Positions 1-12,378 of a stretch of DNA of 64,000 nt are shown one piece after another. The stretch spans positions 6,510,001 through 6,574,000 of the forward strand of contig OZ199840.1 of assembly GCA_964304625.1 (NCBI GenBank), written 5' to 3'. The position numbers and the translations under genes are program-made. Positions within the stretch are counted from its first letter, which is position 1; each line of letters starts with the position of its first letter. This stretch comes from Kudoa neothunni (lineage: Eukaryota > Cnidaria). The notes beneath the pieces are model-generated. The model was not told the origin of the DNA. It saw only the letters and a list, made by a program, of their open reading frames with translations, and searched no databases.

Positions 1-523
1 AGATTTTTTAACACATTGAAAACCATTAATAGAACTTATAAAATATACTTATCAAGTCATACATTAAAACTCCGCAAATAAGGAGTGTGTTTAAACAGAC
101 ACCCAAGTAGAAACGCCAACCTTATATATTATAAAGATAGATAGAAGCAGTTAATGAACATATGATGGAGCATATAAGGGAGATAGTTAACTTCAACCGA
201 CCATAACCATGAAATAGGCAAGTGCTAATCCTATCGCTGAACTCATTTAATCCGAAAAACAAACTTTAAATCGACAAAATCACTATTTCATAAATACTTC
301 TTGGAAACTTTCGTAGTCCGAAAACAATTAAACGATTTTTTTAAATATCGCAAATTTATAAAAATTTTATATATGGCTTATGGCTCTCTATAAGGAAAAA
401 ATTATCCGCACATGCGTACTTAGGACATACACACACACAAACAAACATACCGACAGTCCCCTTTTATATATATAAAGGATTAATTAATATTGATTATAAC
501 TAAGATAAATGCGTAAAACAAGT
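1..523. other. Intergenic, no gene seen
   Basis: AT-rich sequence with no reading frame that looks like a protein. A short CA-rich simple repeat lies near 428-450. Nothing else is supported. Confidence 0.6.
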
Positions 524-527
524 TTAA

Positions 528-3008
528 CCTTCTAAGTAACATGGGGTGAAAAAAGACCCCAGAGCGATTTAAAACTCGATTTTCTCGAAGTATAAATAAT
601 TGCCAAATTTTAAATTTCTACTATTCTCCTAAAATACAAACATCTATAAAAAAAATAATAATTAAAGAGATTTTTATATTTTATACTAATATTAAAACAA
701 TAAAAATACACCAAATAACATGGGGTGAAAAATGACCCCAGATTTTTATTTGTTATTTCAATACTACATAATTCAGTAATTCCAAAAATAAAGAAAGACT
801 TAAATTTAAGAGTAGCTTCATGTCGAAAAATGACAAATACTTAAAACCAGTCTTAGCGCGCAAGCGCGGAACTTTGTTTTAGTGGCGATGGAGTATTTTT
901 TAGCAAGTAGCGATGATAGCATCGATGAATCTGAACCCGATACATTGGATTTGGTATATACAAGGGGGTCTGATAGTGAAGACGTTGAAGATGAATCCAT
1001 GATTTGCGAATATGTTGATTCCCTCGCTGATAAAAATAATAATTTGTGGAGCATCGTGAAACCGAGAAAAACAAAAGATGCAACGGAAAACATGGTCAAT
1101 TTTAAATAAGGTGTGACTCCATACGCCACTCAAAGAATTTCTAATATCGCTGGATGTTTTCAACATTTTTTCCCCTTGGAAATAATGAACAAAATCATCG
1201 AATTTACCAACCAATATGGAAATACTCATTATGGGAATAAATGAGAAAACGTTGACGTTGATGAACTAAATGGCTTTACCGGATATATCTTATATATGGC
1301 TATCCATAAAGATCGACAACAACCATTAGTTGATTTGTTTAGTTATGCTGAAGGCAGGCAAATATACAAGGATTTATTTTCTCTGCGAAGATTTAGGCAA
1401 TTAACCAGAGCGATCCATTTTGATGACACAAACACAAGAGAGCAGAGAAAATTACTGGATAAATTTTGCTCCATTAGAGAGATCTGGGATATCTGGGTAA
1501 ATATTGCGAGCAAAAGTTATAATCCAGGGTTTGATGTGTGTCTTGACGAACAGTTGGTATCCTTTAGAGGTAACTGCTCCTTCAGGCAATATATAGTGAA
1601 TAAACCTGCGAAATACGGGTTAAAATCTTTTTTACTAGTAGATCCACAAACTTCATATGTATTAAATATGAATGCATATATTGGTAAAAAATGTTCGACT
1701 GATGCCAAAGTTCATGATGTTGGTAAGAATATCGCTCTCAAATTAACTGAAAATCTAATTGGTTCAGGATGCAATTTGGTTTGCGATAATTATTTTACAT
1801 CGATTCCTTTGGCTGATGAATTGATCAAAAGAAGAATTACCATAATTGGTACAATTCGTAAAAACAAACGAGATATACCACCATTCCTACTATTTAATAG
1901 AAGAACCCCGGTGAATGAATCAAAATTTGTTTTCAATGGAAAGAAAATGTTGGTATCGTTCACTCCAAAGAAAAATAAGAACGTCCTCCTATTGTGTTAA
2001 TCTAATCATAACACAAAAATTTCTGGAATATTTCCTCATAAGCCAGATGTTATCCTACAGTATAATGCTGCTAAAGGAGGCGTTGACACAGTGGACCGTA
2101 TGTTGGCGTCGGTTTCAGTGAGACGATTCACCAGAAGATAGCCGTTAGTTGTGTTTTACAACATGATTGATATCTCACTTGTAAATGCGTTTGTAGTTTA
2201 CAAGGAGATATTTAACGAACCAAATATTAAAAGAGGAGACTTTTTGAAAAAAGTCGCTTTTGAATTATCGGAACCATTAAACATTAGGAAGAACAAAATT
2301 CCACAGTTAATAGAACGTACAGGTTCCATAAATCCTCGACATTCTGTTGGAAAATATTGCGAAAAAAGATATATCTGGTGTCGTCGAGACAAAGATAAAA
2401 AAACGACCATCACATGTGATCTATGTAAGCGTCCATGTTGCAAAGAACATGCAACTTATTCTTGCAAAGATTGTTCTTTATAGTTATTTATAGCATGAAT
2501 TTTAATTAGTTTGTCCACAAGATTATATGTTAGTTTATTACAGTTGTTCAATTATTTTCTATATATCAGATAATTTTTAAACTTAACTTATTTACTCCTA
2601 AACAATGGCATTAAAATAGAAATTATTGAATGAAATGAACGTCTGTGTAGTTTGCTGAATCACTTTTAGATTGCCAATTTTACATTATGAAAATAGAAAA
2701 ATTTATTTTGTTTCAATAAATCATTTATAGTTTATGGATTTTTTATATTTTGTAAGGATTTTAGGAGAATTCTACAAACAGTCATTTTAAATTTCGGCAA
2801 TCGCGCATTATATAGACAATATGCACGTGTGCACATGCGCGGAAAAATTTAAAACGTGGAAATAATATGGAAAACCTACAAATTTTTCAATTTTATTTAA
2901 TTTTTAGTTAGTAAATAATCTAAGCATGTGAAATATGCAAAAACTTTTGGGGTCTTTTTTCACCCCATTGTTACTCGGAAGGTGCCCAATTTTGTGCTAC
3001 TTAGAAGG
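528..3008 (+). mobile_element. piggyBac-superfamily DNA transposon 1, complete ends
   Basis: The element is bounded by TTAA at 524-527 and 3009-3012, the target-site duplication expected of piggyBac. The 13-bp terminal repeats are CCTTCTAAGTAAC on the left and CCTTCTAAGTAGC (reverse complement) on the right. Just inside the ends lie copies of a 20-nt hairpin with arms TGGGGT and ACCCCA, at 542-561, 721-740 and, in reverse, 2948-2967. The right side also carries a second, slightly changed copy of the terminal motif next to its hairpin. One transposase frame fills the interior. Size is 2,481 bp, normal for an autonomous piggyBac. The ends look competent; the transposase has stops and is treated separately. 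Confidence 0.93.
882..2483 (+). pseudogene. piggyBac transposase 1, one frame with four stops
   Basis: A single reading frame of 534 codons shows piggyBac transposase features in order: an acidic N-terminus, the DDD catalytic core and a C-terminal cysteine-rich zinc domain. The first catalytic Asp is in a DEQLVSFRG motif near 1540, the second in CDNYFTS near 1785 and the third in GGVDTVDRM near 2087. The C-terminus (2370-2480) has the CDLCKRPCCKEH pattern known to bind the terminal repeats. The frame is never shifted but carries in-frame stops at 1107-1109 (TAA), 1242-1244 (TGA), 1998-2000 (TAA) and 2139-2141 (TAG). The last replaces the Trp of a conserved RRWPLVV motif, intact in the second piggyBac here. 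It is a recently silenced copy; stop readthrough is unlikely but not excluded. Confidence 0.9.
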
Positions 3009-3012
3009 TTAA

Positions 3013-6008
3013 ATAAAGCATGTTTGTTGTACGCGCGTGAGTGTGTCTCGATATTGCATAATTTTTTCGCGATCCCAAAAATTACGCAATATCAAATCGC
3101 GACTATCAATCTAAAACAAAATCAGAATTAATTCACTCTGGGAACGAAATAACGGGTAAGATAAAATTTTTGCCAAACGTACACCTTTTACACAAAACTA
3201 AAGATGTCCGCGTTGAGTAAAAATAAACCAAATTTTGCATAAATCTTTGATCAAAAGTGACAACTTTCGATATTCAGCATATAGACAAAAGCAATTGATA
3301 AAAAATGGAGCAATTTTTGACAATCTTGCCCTTTCCTTGAATACTCAATTCAATTGCGTTACATACGTAAAAATTCAAGACCACATACCGCTATCTTGAC
3401 CTATTACGATTTACGAGGTTATGAAGTTAATAAGCGATATCGTCATCGGAAAAATAACCTATGCAAACGATAGAAGTGGTGGATAACGGATTTTCGTTCA
3501 GATCGACAAGTGTACCGTCGCCAAAGAAAATATAACGTCGATTAAGTTCTACAAAAATAAAATAATATTGATTTTTTGGTGGAATAAACGTAAATGGAAT
3601 ATTTTTTTAATTAAGACTAAATAGCCGCCATGTTCTGGGATACATCATTTTGAGACATCTTCAGGAAAAGACTAGAATTTAGGCATATAATTAAAAAAAT
3701 ATCATTATCTTAAGAATTAATTTTTTCTCCACTGGGTGAATAAAAACAAATATAACGTTAATTTTCATACTGATGTTCAAAAAATAGAATTTAAGGCTAC
3801 TTAAATTATTTTAAAAAGAAACATAATTCGATAACCAACGAAATTGAAGAGTATATTGCATATAGGGGTTAATTCATGGCCTTTATTTCTTTCGAAAAAA
3901 ATATATGTTAGTTTTTAACACGAATTCATATTAATATTGTTATACAAAGGAATATTTTGGTATTTATTTGCAACATTATCAAAATTTGCATTATTTTTAT
4001 ATTACTCATTTGGTGTTTTTTTAATTGCATGACGATCTAAATTTACTATCACGACACTTCAGAACCTAGGATTTATACATCCTTTTTCGAATAAAATGTA
4101 GCCACACAAATTTATTTTTTAACTCAAAATATATTGACTTTTATTTAAATAATAAAATTATATACCCCGCAAAAATTAATAAAAACGTCGAAATTTTTTA
4201 AATATCTATATTCGCATGACGGAAATGTTTTTCCATAATTTTTCATATCCAGTACCTTTCCATGACAAATGACACATGTCGAACGAGTTGGCATAATGTC
4301 AAATTCTACAATTTCCAAATGATAATCTCTCATTCACGACTTCATGGTATCTAATCTGAAAGGGATATAAAATCTAAAAAAATTGGTTTAAAGGAATTAC
4401 TGTTTAACCTTTTGAGTAGATTTAAATCGAGCAACTTCCAAGTGGAATGAAGTCCATTTTACTCCCATATTTTTATTAAAAGGTTATTATCTATTTTGAG
4501 AATTTTTGTGAATAATTAAACGACTTCATCATTGATTACACGTTAAAATTTGTATGTGCTCGTTTTTATCATAAATCTCAATTTTTAGCCCAACTAACCT
4601 TCTTTATGACGCCTTCCTCTAAAATAAGACATATTGTGATTTTTACGGTTATTTTTAATATAATATCTACCTCAAAAATAAGATCTAGTGATATTTTTAA
4701 TAAGACAGATAAATAAGCCCTGACATTGTTTCAGAGTATTTTGGTAGTGCTTATTTGGCAAGATATTGATTAATAGGCTTTGGTTATACCAATAATGAAT
4801 AATTATGTTTCTATAATGATAACAATTAAGTTGTTATAAAAAACTTAATCTACATTACTTTTTTAGATAATTTCACAAAAGTATAATCCTTTTGATTGCA
4901 TGCCAGAAATATAAGAACTACCTCGTCTATAAGACTGAGTCATATTAATTTTACACACGAAATATCAACTGGGTCTTATTTTCGAGGGAACGCTGTAATT
5001 ATAAAAATATACTTAATATTAAAAGGTATCTTAACGTATATTCCGAGTATATTAATTTAAAGATAAAGATGGCATAAGTTTGAGCTCAGTCGACTCACCG
5101 ACTTTTGAGGAATATGCGTTAAAATCTCATTTGGGCTCAAGTGGACCTCAGTTTACATGAAGGGTTCAATAAATCAGCCAACCATATTAACAAGGAAATA
5201 CAATTTTTGGAAAATTCGTTTGTATAAAGAAAAATTAGTGATAGATAGATCAGAAAATGGTGAAAAATTTTTCGAATGATTCCAAATAACAACATAAATA
5301 TTTTTAAAATAATTATCCACGATAATGTTCGAGAGCAGTAAGTTATTTTGTCACATGGCGTAAAAACATACAACAATTTAAAAAATTAGAATTTATCTAT
5401 TACAGTTAATGAAAAAAATTATTTTGTTCAAAAACAATTATAAAATGACAACATGGAAGCTGCGGGTGATCCTTAATGTGTAAATGACGAATAACGACTT
5501 ATAAAGGTTTAGAAATTCTTCCTAATCTATGGCTAATTTTATTATGTCAACAAAATATTTTCACAAAGAATTATAAATTTTACTTAAAAACTTAAGGATT
5601 AACAATACTTAATATAATTTTTGCGATGTTGAACGAATATCTATTATTTTCGCCGACTTGTTTCTTTATCAATGTAATTTTTCCAAAATTTGCCGAAAAA
5701 TTCTTTTCGTGGTCATTTTAATCGGACGTTCATTCTAGAAATATGTTGAAAACCATTAAGTTAATCAATAATTTGATTTCTTTCTACTTATATACGTATA
5801 TATTTATATTTGTGCACATTAAATCCAAAAATCATTCAATTCATGAAAATTTAATCAAATAAAAGGTCAGAATATTGTACTTGAATTGACAAATTCATCA
5901 TTACGAGAATTCCCGATCTGCGACTTGGTTGTTCAAGGAGTGGTGTTGTATGTAGAGGATTATTACCGCTTGGAGACTGCGCAAAGGTAAGGTGTGGATA
6001 TCGCGAAA
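3013..6008. other. Intergenic, mostly featureless
   Basis: About 3 kb of AT-rich sequence between the piggyBac and the helicase gene. Apart from the pogo-type terminal remnant at its start I see no protein-like frame, RNA gene or repeat structure. The promoter of the helicase gene must lie in the last few hundred bases, but no clear core element can be named. Confidence 0.5.
3040..3112. repeat. pogo/Tigger-type terminal-repeat remnant
   Basis: The sequence is an imperfect palindrome: GATATTGCATAATTTTTT, a CGCGATCCC loop, then AAAAATTACGCAATATC, followed by AATCGCGACTAT. The same arrangement forms the right end of the small element at 9562-9783, where it finishes CGACTG next to a TA. Long hairpin-like terminal repeats with a TATTGCG core and a GGGACCGCG-like loop are typical of pogo/Tigger elements. 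Only one end is recognisable here. Confidence 0.5.
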
Positions 6009-9000
6009 ATGCAACAGCCGAGTGAAACCAATCAACTTTCTCCTCAAGAAAGTATTAATAGTAAATTTTTCGTACGATATCTTAACGAGCCGATCAGGTA
6101 AATCAACCACATCACCTACGAACCATTCAAACAACGAGGTTAAAGACCAGAATTCACCACCCAACTCTTTTAACACATCAAAACTCGATGAATCGGGTCA
6201 AAATTTGAGTGCCCAAAGTATGCTGATAAAATAATTAAATGCTACAATTCTTACGAATTAAAGGGCCGAATCTATTTACGTGTGTTTGTTGTAGGAAATC
6301 TCTTTGGTGATACTTCCAATCAATCACCAATGAATGGATCTGCAGCTTCAGATCTTGGAAAAGTTTCTACCAATTTAGAAAAAACCTCACCAACTTCTTT
6401 TCCAAATGATTCCAAAAAACCAGGTTTATTCGACACACCTCCTACGTGGGATTTGAATGAAAACCCCTCGAATCCAGCAGACCAATCTTTCTCATTTGTT
6501 GATATGATAAAGTCTGCAGCTAAAGTTAGTAGTGAGAGTCCTTTTTCATCCCAAAACAAAGACTCTTTGTTAAAATCGCCTCTCTTCTCCACAACCACCC
6601 CAGGTTCGACTCTCTTTTCTGGCTTGGGATCCTCTTCGTCTGGTTCCAAAGAAAGTGATTCCAACTTGAAAGATATTAAGAAAAGTCCGTTTTCGCCGAA
6701 GGATAGCTCCAATCCAACCCCAACTCTTTCAAGCGGCCTTTTCAGTAACCTTTCTAGCACTGCAATGAATCAGCAATCTACTTCTCTATTTACAGCTAAA
6801 TCATCTGGTTTGGATCAAGCTCAAGTTGGAAAGGACTCTTTTCTGTTTTCACCAAATAACAACAGCAATAAGCCTGCTCACAGCCCGTTGATACATGGTG
6901 GGAATATCAGTGGAACGTCTCCCATGTCTAGTTTATTAGGAAATCCTGATAATGGGTCTATTTTGTCATCACTTAATCCGAGTGGATCATCTCCCGCGTT
7001 AACTTCTAATAATCAACAACATCCATCCAGTCCGCCAAGCGCCACTGCTGGAGGCATAACCGGTGAACTACCAAAATCTAGCACCACACGTATTGGAGGA
7101 AGTGGCTCTGCTTTGGGCTTTTTGGCCAACATTCCTTTTGGGACCAAGACCGATAGTAGTCAACCTGTGACTGCACCTTCCACTGACTCGACAGCATTGG
7201 GGAAATTGAGTGCATTACGCACTGCTCCTTCAACCTCACCTACAAATTCGTCGACATCGTCTGCTCCGCAACAAACTCCTGCATATTTACCGATGACTGG
7301 TCTCAATACCAAAACCGCTTCGGCCCCAAGTCCCTTTCCGCCACGTATACTAATATTTTTGTGTTAGAACCCTTAAACTTTTGTAGAAGAACCAAAACCA
7401 AACGGCCCTTTTATACCAACCAACCAATATTTTGGTTTGACTATTGACAAGCCCGTGATAGACAGTTCCAGCGAATTCAATTACAAACTTCCAGATTATT
7501 TATCTCAACCAAATTCCGATTATGGTATCTTTTCTGTGTTTAACATCTCGTTTCTTTTTACACTCAATTTTAGTAAAAAATTACGTTGTCCCTAAGGTAG
7601 TGTTTGTTGCATCACTAATGTGGATCTGTGTAAATAATGGAATTTAGTTGGGTTCTGTTGATGAAATAACAAGAAGAGTAGGTCGAAGTTTGTGTTGATT
7701 CGAATTGTGATATTCTTTTTAGCTCAAAGTTGCTCACATAGAAAACAAAAGTCAACTAGATACGTTGGATTCACTGTCATCGAATATCATTGATTTGGTT
7801 CAAAACAAAAACATGTACTACGGATCTGGTCAGTTTAAGGATATGAATCTGTAAGTTTTGAATTTTATTTTTGACATTAATGTGTTTTCTGAGCGTAGTA
7901 AGCCTGAATTGATTCGAGGATTATTTGAAATGGGTTATCGTATTCCTTCAAGAATCCAAGAAGCAACATTGCCTATAATTGTGAATGAGTAAGTTTTGAA
8001 TTTCAATTAACTCCGTTCTGTTCATTTGTGCATTAATTATGAGATTTGGAAAGCAGCGGAGATCTTATGTCTCATTAGCTTTGTGTGTAAGAATGTATTA
8101 AACAATAAAATATTATCATATCCAAATAGCTTAATATTTTTATCCTTCATAGTTCTGTAGTAAATCTCCGTGATATATTTTTGATTTACAGTTTTTACTT
8201 AATACCATGTTTCATTGGGTATGAGTGGGCATGCAATTTTCGACGCTTTGATGTATAAAGGAGATTATACACAGATCTTTGTATGCGTCTCTATGACGCA
8301 AAAATAAAAATTAACATTACATATAATATAATAGCATTATGTTTTAATTTCACTATTTTAATATAATTATAAAACCATGGAGATTTTTCCCTTCAAAAGA
8401 GATGTTCTCTCGTCCGAAAGAACATGCCTAATTCCCAATTAAATTTTATTTGCGAATGAAGACAACGGTTTGTATAACAGATATTATCGGAAAAGTTGGT
8501 GTTGCTAAAATCTTTTTTTCAAACAATAAAGGTAAGTGCTTATCAACAAAACTTATAACATTAGAAAGTGAACTTGCTGTAGGACAATATTTTTAGGGAA
8601 GACTTCTAGATGTTGTGTGATTATCTATTATTTTACATGATAATCTGCCGTACACTTCAGCTGAAACCAGATAAATCTTTATTTTTTTTATTTTTATGAT
8701 CTCTAAATAACGAAGGGGGCTAGGAGAGACATGCTTTAACGATTCTATCATTCAACGAAGCGTCAATAATGCAAAATGTTTCTGCATACGGTTTTGTTTT
8801 GTAGGTAACTTTAACTTGCATTGTTTGTAAACAACTTCATTTTAATTTATTTATAAATTAACTCAATCCTCATTAATATTCACCAAATCAAATCGTTTTC
8901 TTCCCATTCTTATTAAGGTGCCATTTCCTAAACAACCCAAAAAAATAAACGTCGAATCAACCTGAAAAAATCGACAGTATAAATCGAAAATTGCATGCCT

Positions 9001-12000
9001 TAGGTATAAGATAGGTCTGGTATTATTTGTTACTTTACATAGGACTTCATTTTTATGGTATACCTTATTATGCTAAAACAATTATCTTTGGTGGATATTT
9101 GTATAAAAAAATTAGTTTTTTTATGAGTTTATCAATTTCCGCATTGTTTTGTAATAATTTTTTACCAAACTATGCTTATAAAAGACAATTGACATTTTAT
9201 TATGTATAAATGCCTTTCTTTATGTTCAATTTAATTAATACAAGTGTCTGTTAGTTGTTATAGATTTAATCCCTTTTTGTAATTTAGGTTGTTGTTAATT
9301 TTAAAGAATTTATATACTTATCGTTTATAGAGTTAGTTGCTGTAGTTATGTTCGTGATGTTTAATTAGAATTATTGTTTAACGATAACAAGACATTTATT
9401 TTTTCTATAATTTGTTAATGAGTCAGCGATAATTCAATTTGTCTTATTCTAGGAGTTATTACGGATATCGTCTATAAAAAGGAGTTATCGATGTAAAAAT
9501 AATGCGTTGCTTGCACAATTCCATTGATGATTAGATTTTTTTCTTAAGAATAGTCATTGTACAGTCGAGATTGGATGGATATTGAGTAATTTAAGATTTT
9601 CATTATGAAACCAATTACATTGGAATTTAATTTCCAATAATTATTATTTCATTTAGTAAATTATTAATTTTAACTTGAATTAAAAATATATTTTTTCTGT
9701 CCCTGATTTAGTATTGCGTAAAAACATTTTATAACGTAATTTTTTCGCGGTCACAAACAATTCGCAATATCGAATCTCGACTGTAATAAGCTTAATAGCA
9801 TCGTTTTGTTTAGTTTAATAAGACGATAAAACATTTTTTCTGATGAAATAGCTTTGTTTGATAAATTAGTCGATATTTTGATTTGAATTAGTTAATTAAC
9901 TATAAATATATTTTTTTAATAAAAATTTACGAATATTGATAAAATTGCGATGTAGCAAGAAATCATAATTGCCTAATCTTTATGTTTTTCCTCGAATAAC
10001 TATTTTCGTATTGAGTAATAAGTTAAATTTTTAAGCCCACTTTTCGGTTTTTAGGTTTTGTGATATACGTTAATTACTTAACAGGAGTGTATGTCGGATT
10101 TGGGCTGGGAACGCTTTTTTGGTTATATGTGCATTAGAATTTTCTCGTTGACCTCCTAATAAAGATAAAAATTTCTAATTTAATAATCAAAATTACAGAT
10201 AATGATAATGGCATGATATTTTTTCATTGGGAAAATAACAGAAGGGCGTATTATATCGTCACATTTGTGTTTCGATATATACTATAAATATGAGTTGGCT
10301 TTCTAGAAAAATATTATTTTTACATTTTGTGGAGTCAATACTCACATCACTTACTCCTTCTTTTGATTTATGGAACATGCATTTAATTTTTGGTATAATG
10401 ATGATTTTAATGATAGTGATTAAATAATAAAAATTATTTTCTCGAGGTGGTTGTACTTTATTGTATTTTATTTTTATTTGCCAAATATTCAACAATTTTT
10501 AAAAATTTATATGAAACTGTTCAAAACGATGGAGTACTAAATTAAATCAATTTTTATCATACTACACAATTTTTTTGGAAATACACACGAAAAACGAAAG
10601 GGATAATTATCTCTCCTCATGTATTTAATATTCGTCAGTTCTAATCATCCTTGAAGTAATGTACGTCGAAAAGGTTGTTATAAAACGTCGTTTAAAATAT
10701 TCCAAATCTGTTTGGTAACAAAATGTATATTTATTTATTTTGACAATAATACCATCTAAATTGATCGTATTTAAACTTAAAAATAAGATAGGATTGAATA
10801 CCTAATGACGTGTATTTTATAAATTGTTAACTGTATTTTTATAGTGATAATAAGTTGAATTTTATAATATCCGTGATTTATTGTATTGTATTGGCAGATA
10901 TTTATTAACGCATGAATTTAAAAATAAGGGCGCTTTATTGAGATAGCAATATTTGAGCATTAATGTCATATTATAGGAAACGAAATTTGGTTGCTCAGTC
11001 GCAAAACGGTACTGGTAAAACTGGTGCATTCGCATTAGCACTTTTGTCAAATTTGGAACCCAGTACCAATCATCCTGAGGTAATGGTGTTTTTTGGTATG
11101 AGTGATTTGTAATCATTATTTTTGAGGATAGGCTGTTGTTTTGGCTCCAACCTACGAATTGGCATCTCAAATCAAGTCGGTCATTGACAAAATGGCCAAA
11201 CATATGCCCGGTATGACTACCATTCTCGGTATAAAAGGAAATCGATGTAATTTTTTGCTCATCAATTCTGTTTCTGATCGGTTTTTGTCTGTACTTTACT
11301 AGTGGCCCCCGGTACAAAAATCACTGACAAAATTGTAATCGGTACCCCGGGAACTATTGCTGATTGGATGACCAAATTTAAATTTTTCGACTCTCGTTTT
11401 ATCAAATTATTTGTTCTCGATGAGGCTGATGTTATGATATCACAAGCTGGACATCTTTCCATGTGTTCTAGAATTAAGAGGTAATTTTCGTTTGTCTCAC
11501 TAGCTTATTGTTGTTGTGATATATTTTGTAGCTCTCTGCCTAAAAATTGCCAGTCATTATTATTTTCTGCTACCTATCCTGCATCGGTTTGTTCATTTGC
11601 CAACTTCAGTGTTCCAAATGCTACTGTGATTCGAGTCAAATCTAGCGAACTCACTCTCGACTCAGTCAAACAATACTACACCTACGTTTCCAACCAGAAC
11701 GAACAATTTGATTTTGCCTGGAATCTTTTCACCACTATTTGCATTGCGCAATGTATCATCTTCTGCGATGTACGTTCATTGTGACAAATTAAAAATATTG
11801 TTTGTTACATCACGAGCTAACAAGTTGGCTAATTTGATTTTTGATTTAGACGAGAACAGCAGCTAAAAATTTGGCCAGCAAGTTCATTAGTTGTGGTTTC
11901 AAAACTTCGGTCATCAGTGGAGAGCAACCTGTCGAAGAACGTGCCGCTGTTATTGAACGCCTTAGGAAGGGCAAAGATAAAGTTCTCATTGCCACCAATG

Positions 12001-12378
12001 TGGTTGCTCGTGGTATTGATATCAGCACAGTAATTATTGGTTTTGTTGATTTTATTTTTATGCAAAACAACCCACTACAATAACTAATAGACATCACTTA
12101 TCATCAATTTTGATATCCCTGTTGAATATAATCACAATCGCCAATCTAATGACACTGTTCCAAATTTTGAAACCTATTTACATCGCGTTGGTAGGGCTGG
12201 ACGTTTTGGTGTCAAGGGTATATGTGTTACCGTTGCCAGATCCATGCAAGATATCGATTTGTTGGGTCAGATTCAGGCTTATTTCAATCACCAAATTAAA
12301 CCGATTCACCCGTGGGATGCAGAACAACTGCAAAATCTTGACCCCATTAAGTATGCTATGGAAGATACGAACAACTAA
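6009..12378 (+). CDS. DDX19: DDX19/DBP5-type DEAD-box mRNA-export helicase with FG-like N-terminal extension
   Basis: Thirteen exons in matching phase give a 900-residue protein: 6009-6060, 6098-6217, 6295-7344, 7387-7524, 7574-7596, 7723-7850, 7899-7988, 10977-11079, 11132-11246, 11303-11480, 11532-11769, 11850-12029, 12091-12378. Residues from about 500 match the whole DDX19/DBP5 core: Q motif (505-534), GTGKT (545-549), PTYELA (574-579), DEAD (646-649), SAT (678-680), ARGID (798-802), HRVGRAGR (836-843). DBP5 is an RNA-dependent ATPase that remodels mRNPs at the cytoplasmic face of the nuclear pore, docking on NUP214 with GLE1 and IP6. The first 460 residues are Ser/Pro/Thr/Asn-rich, with three FG dipeptides and about ten SPF, SLF, GLF or TLF motifs. 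Human DDX19 is about 479 residues and lacks this. The helicase identity is very sure; the joint with the extension rests on splice phase, including a 23-nt exon 5. Confidence 0.92.
7989..10976 (+). other. Large seventh intron of the helicase gene
   Basis: This 2,988-bp intron (GTAAGT donor, TTATAG acceptor) separates the Q motif exon from the Walker A exon. All eleven other introns of the gene are 37-126 bp. It contains a pogo-type MITE at 9562-9783. The rest is AT-rich with no protein-like frame; a 60-codon frame at 9027-9209 has no recognisable features. Confidence 0.85.
9562..9783. mobile_element. pogo/Tigger-type MITE, 222 bp
   Basis: The element begins CAGTCGAGATT after a TA (9560-9561). 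It ends with AATCTCGACTG before a TA (9784-9785), so the outer 11 bp of the terminal repeats are identical. The inner part of the right repeat reads towards CGATATTGCG and folds on itself through a TTTTCGCGGTC segment. TA flanks and CAGTCGA ends with a TATTGCG core fit the pogo/Tigger branch of Tc1/mariner. It is too short to code for a transposase. Confidence 0.72.

Noticed and set aside
4406-4490. TTAACCTTTTGAGTAG resembling the piggyBac 1 terminus
   Set aside because: Only a partial match and no paired end or second TTAA in a sensible place.
6009-6101. Single first exon read straight through to the TAA at 6099-6101
   Set aside because: The frame stops at once and does not match the phase of the next exon. 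Removing a 37-bp GT-AG intron (6061-6097) gives a continuous frame.
6009-7367. Reading the FG-like region as a separate nucleoporin gene
   Set aside because: The exon frame runs on through 7387-7524 and a 23-nt exon into the helicase without a stop. Kept as one gene, but listed as a point to test.
9027-9209. 60-codon frame in the large helicase intron
   Set aside because: Composition follows the AT-rich background, it starts from a non-ATG codon and has no motifs.
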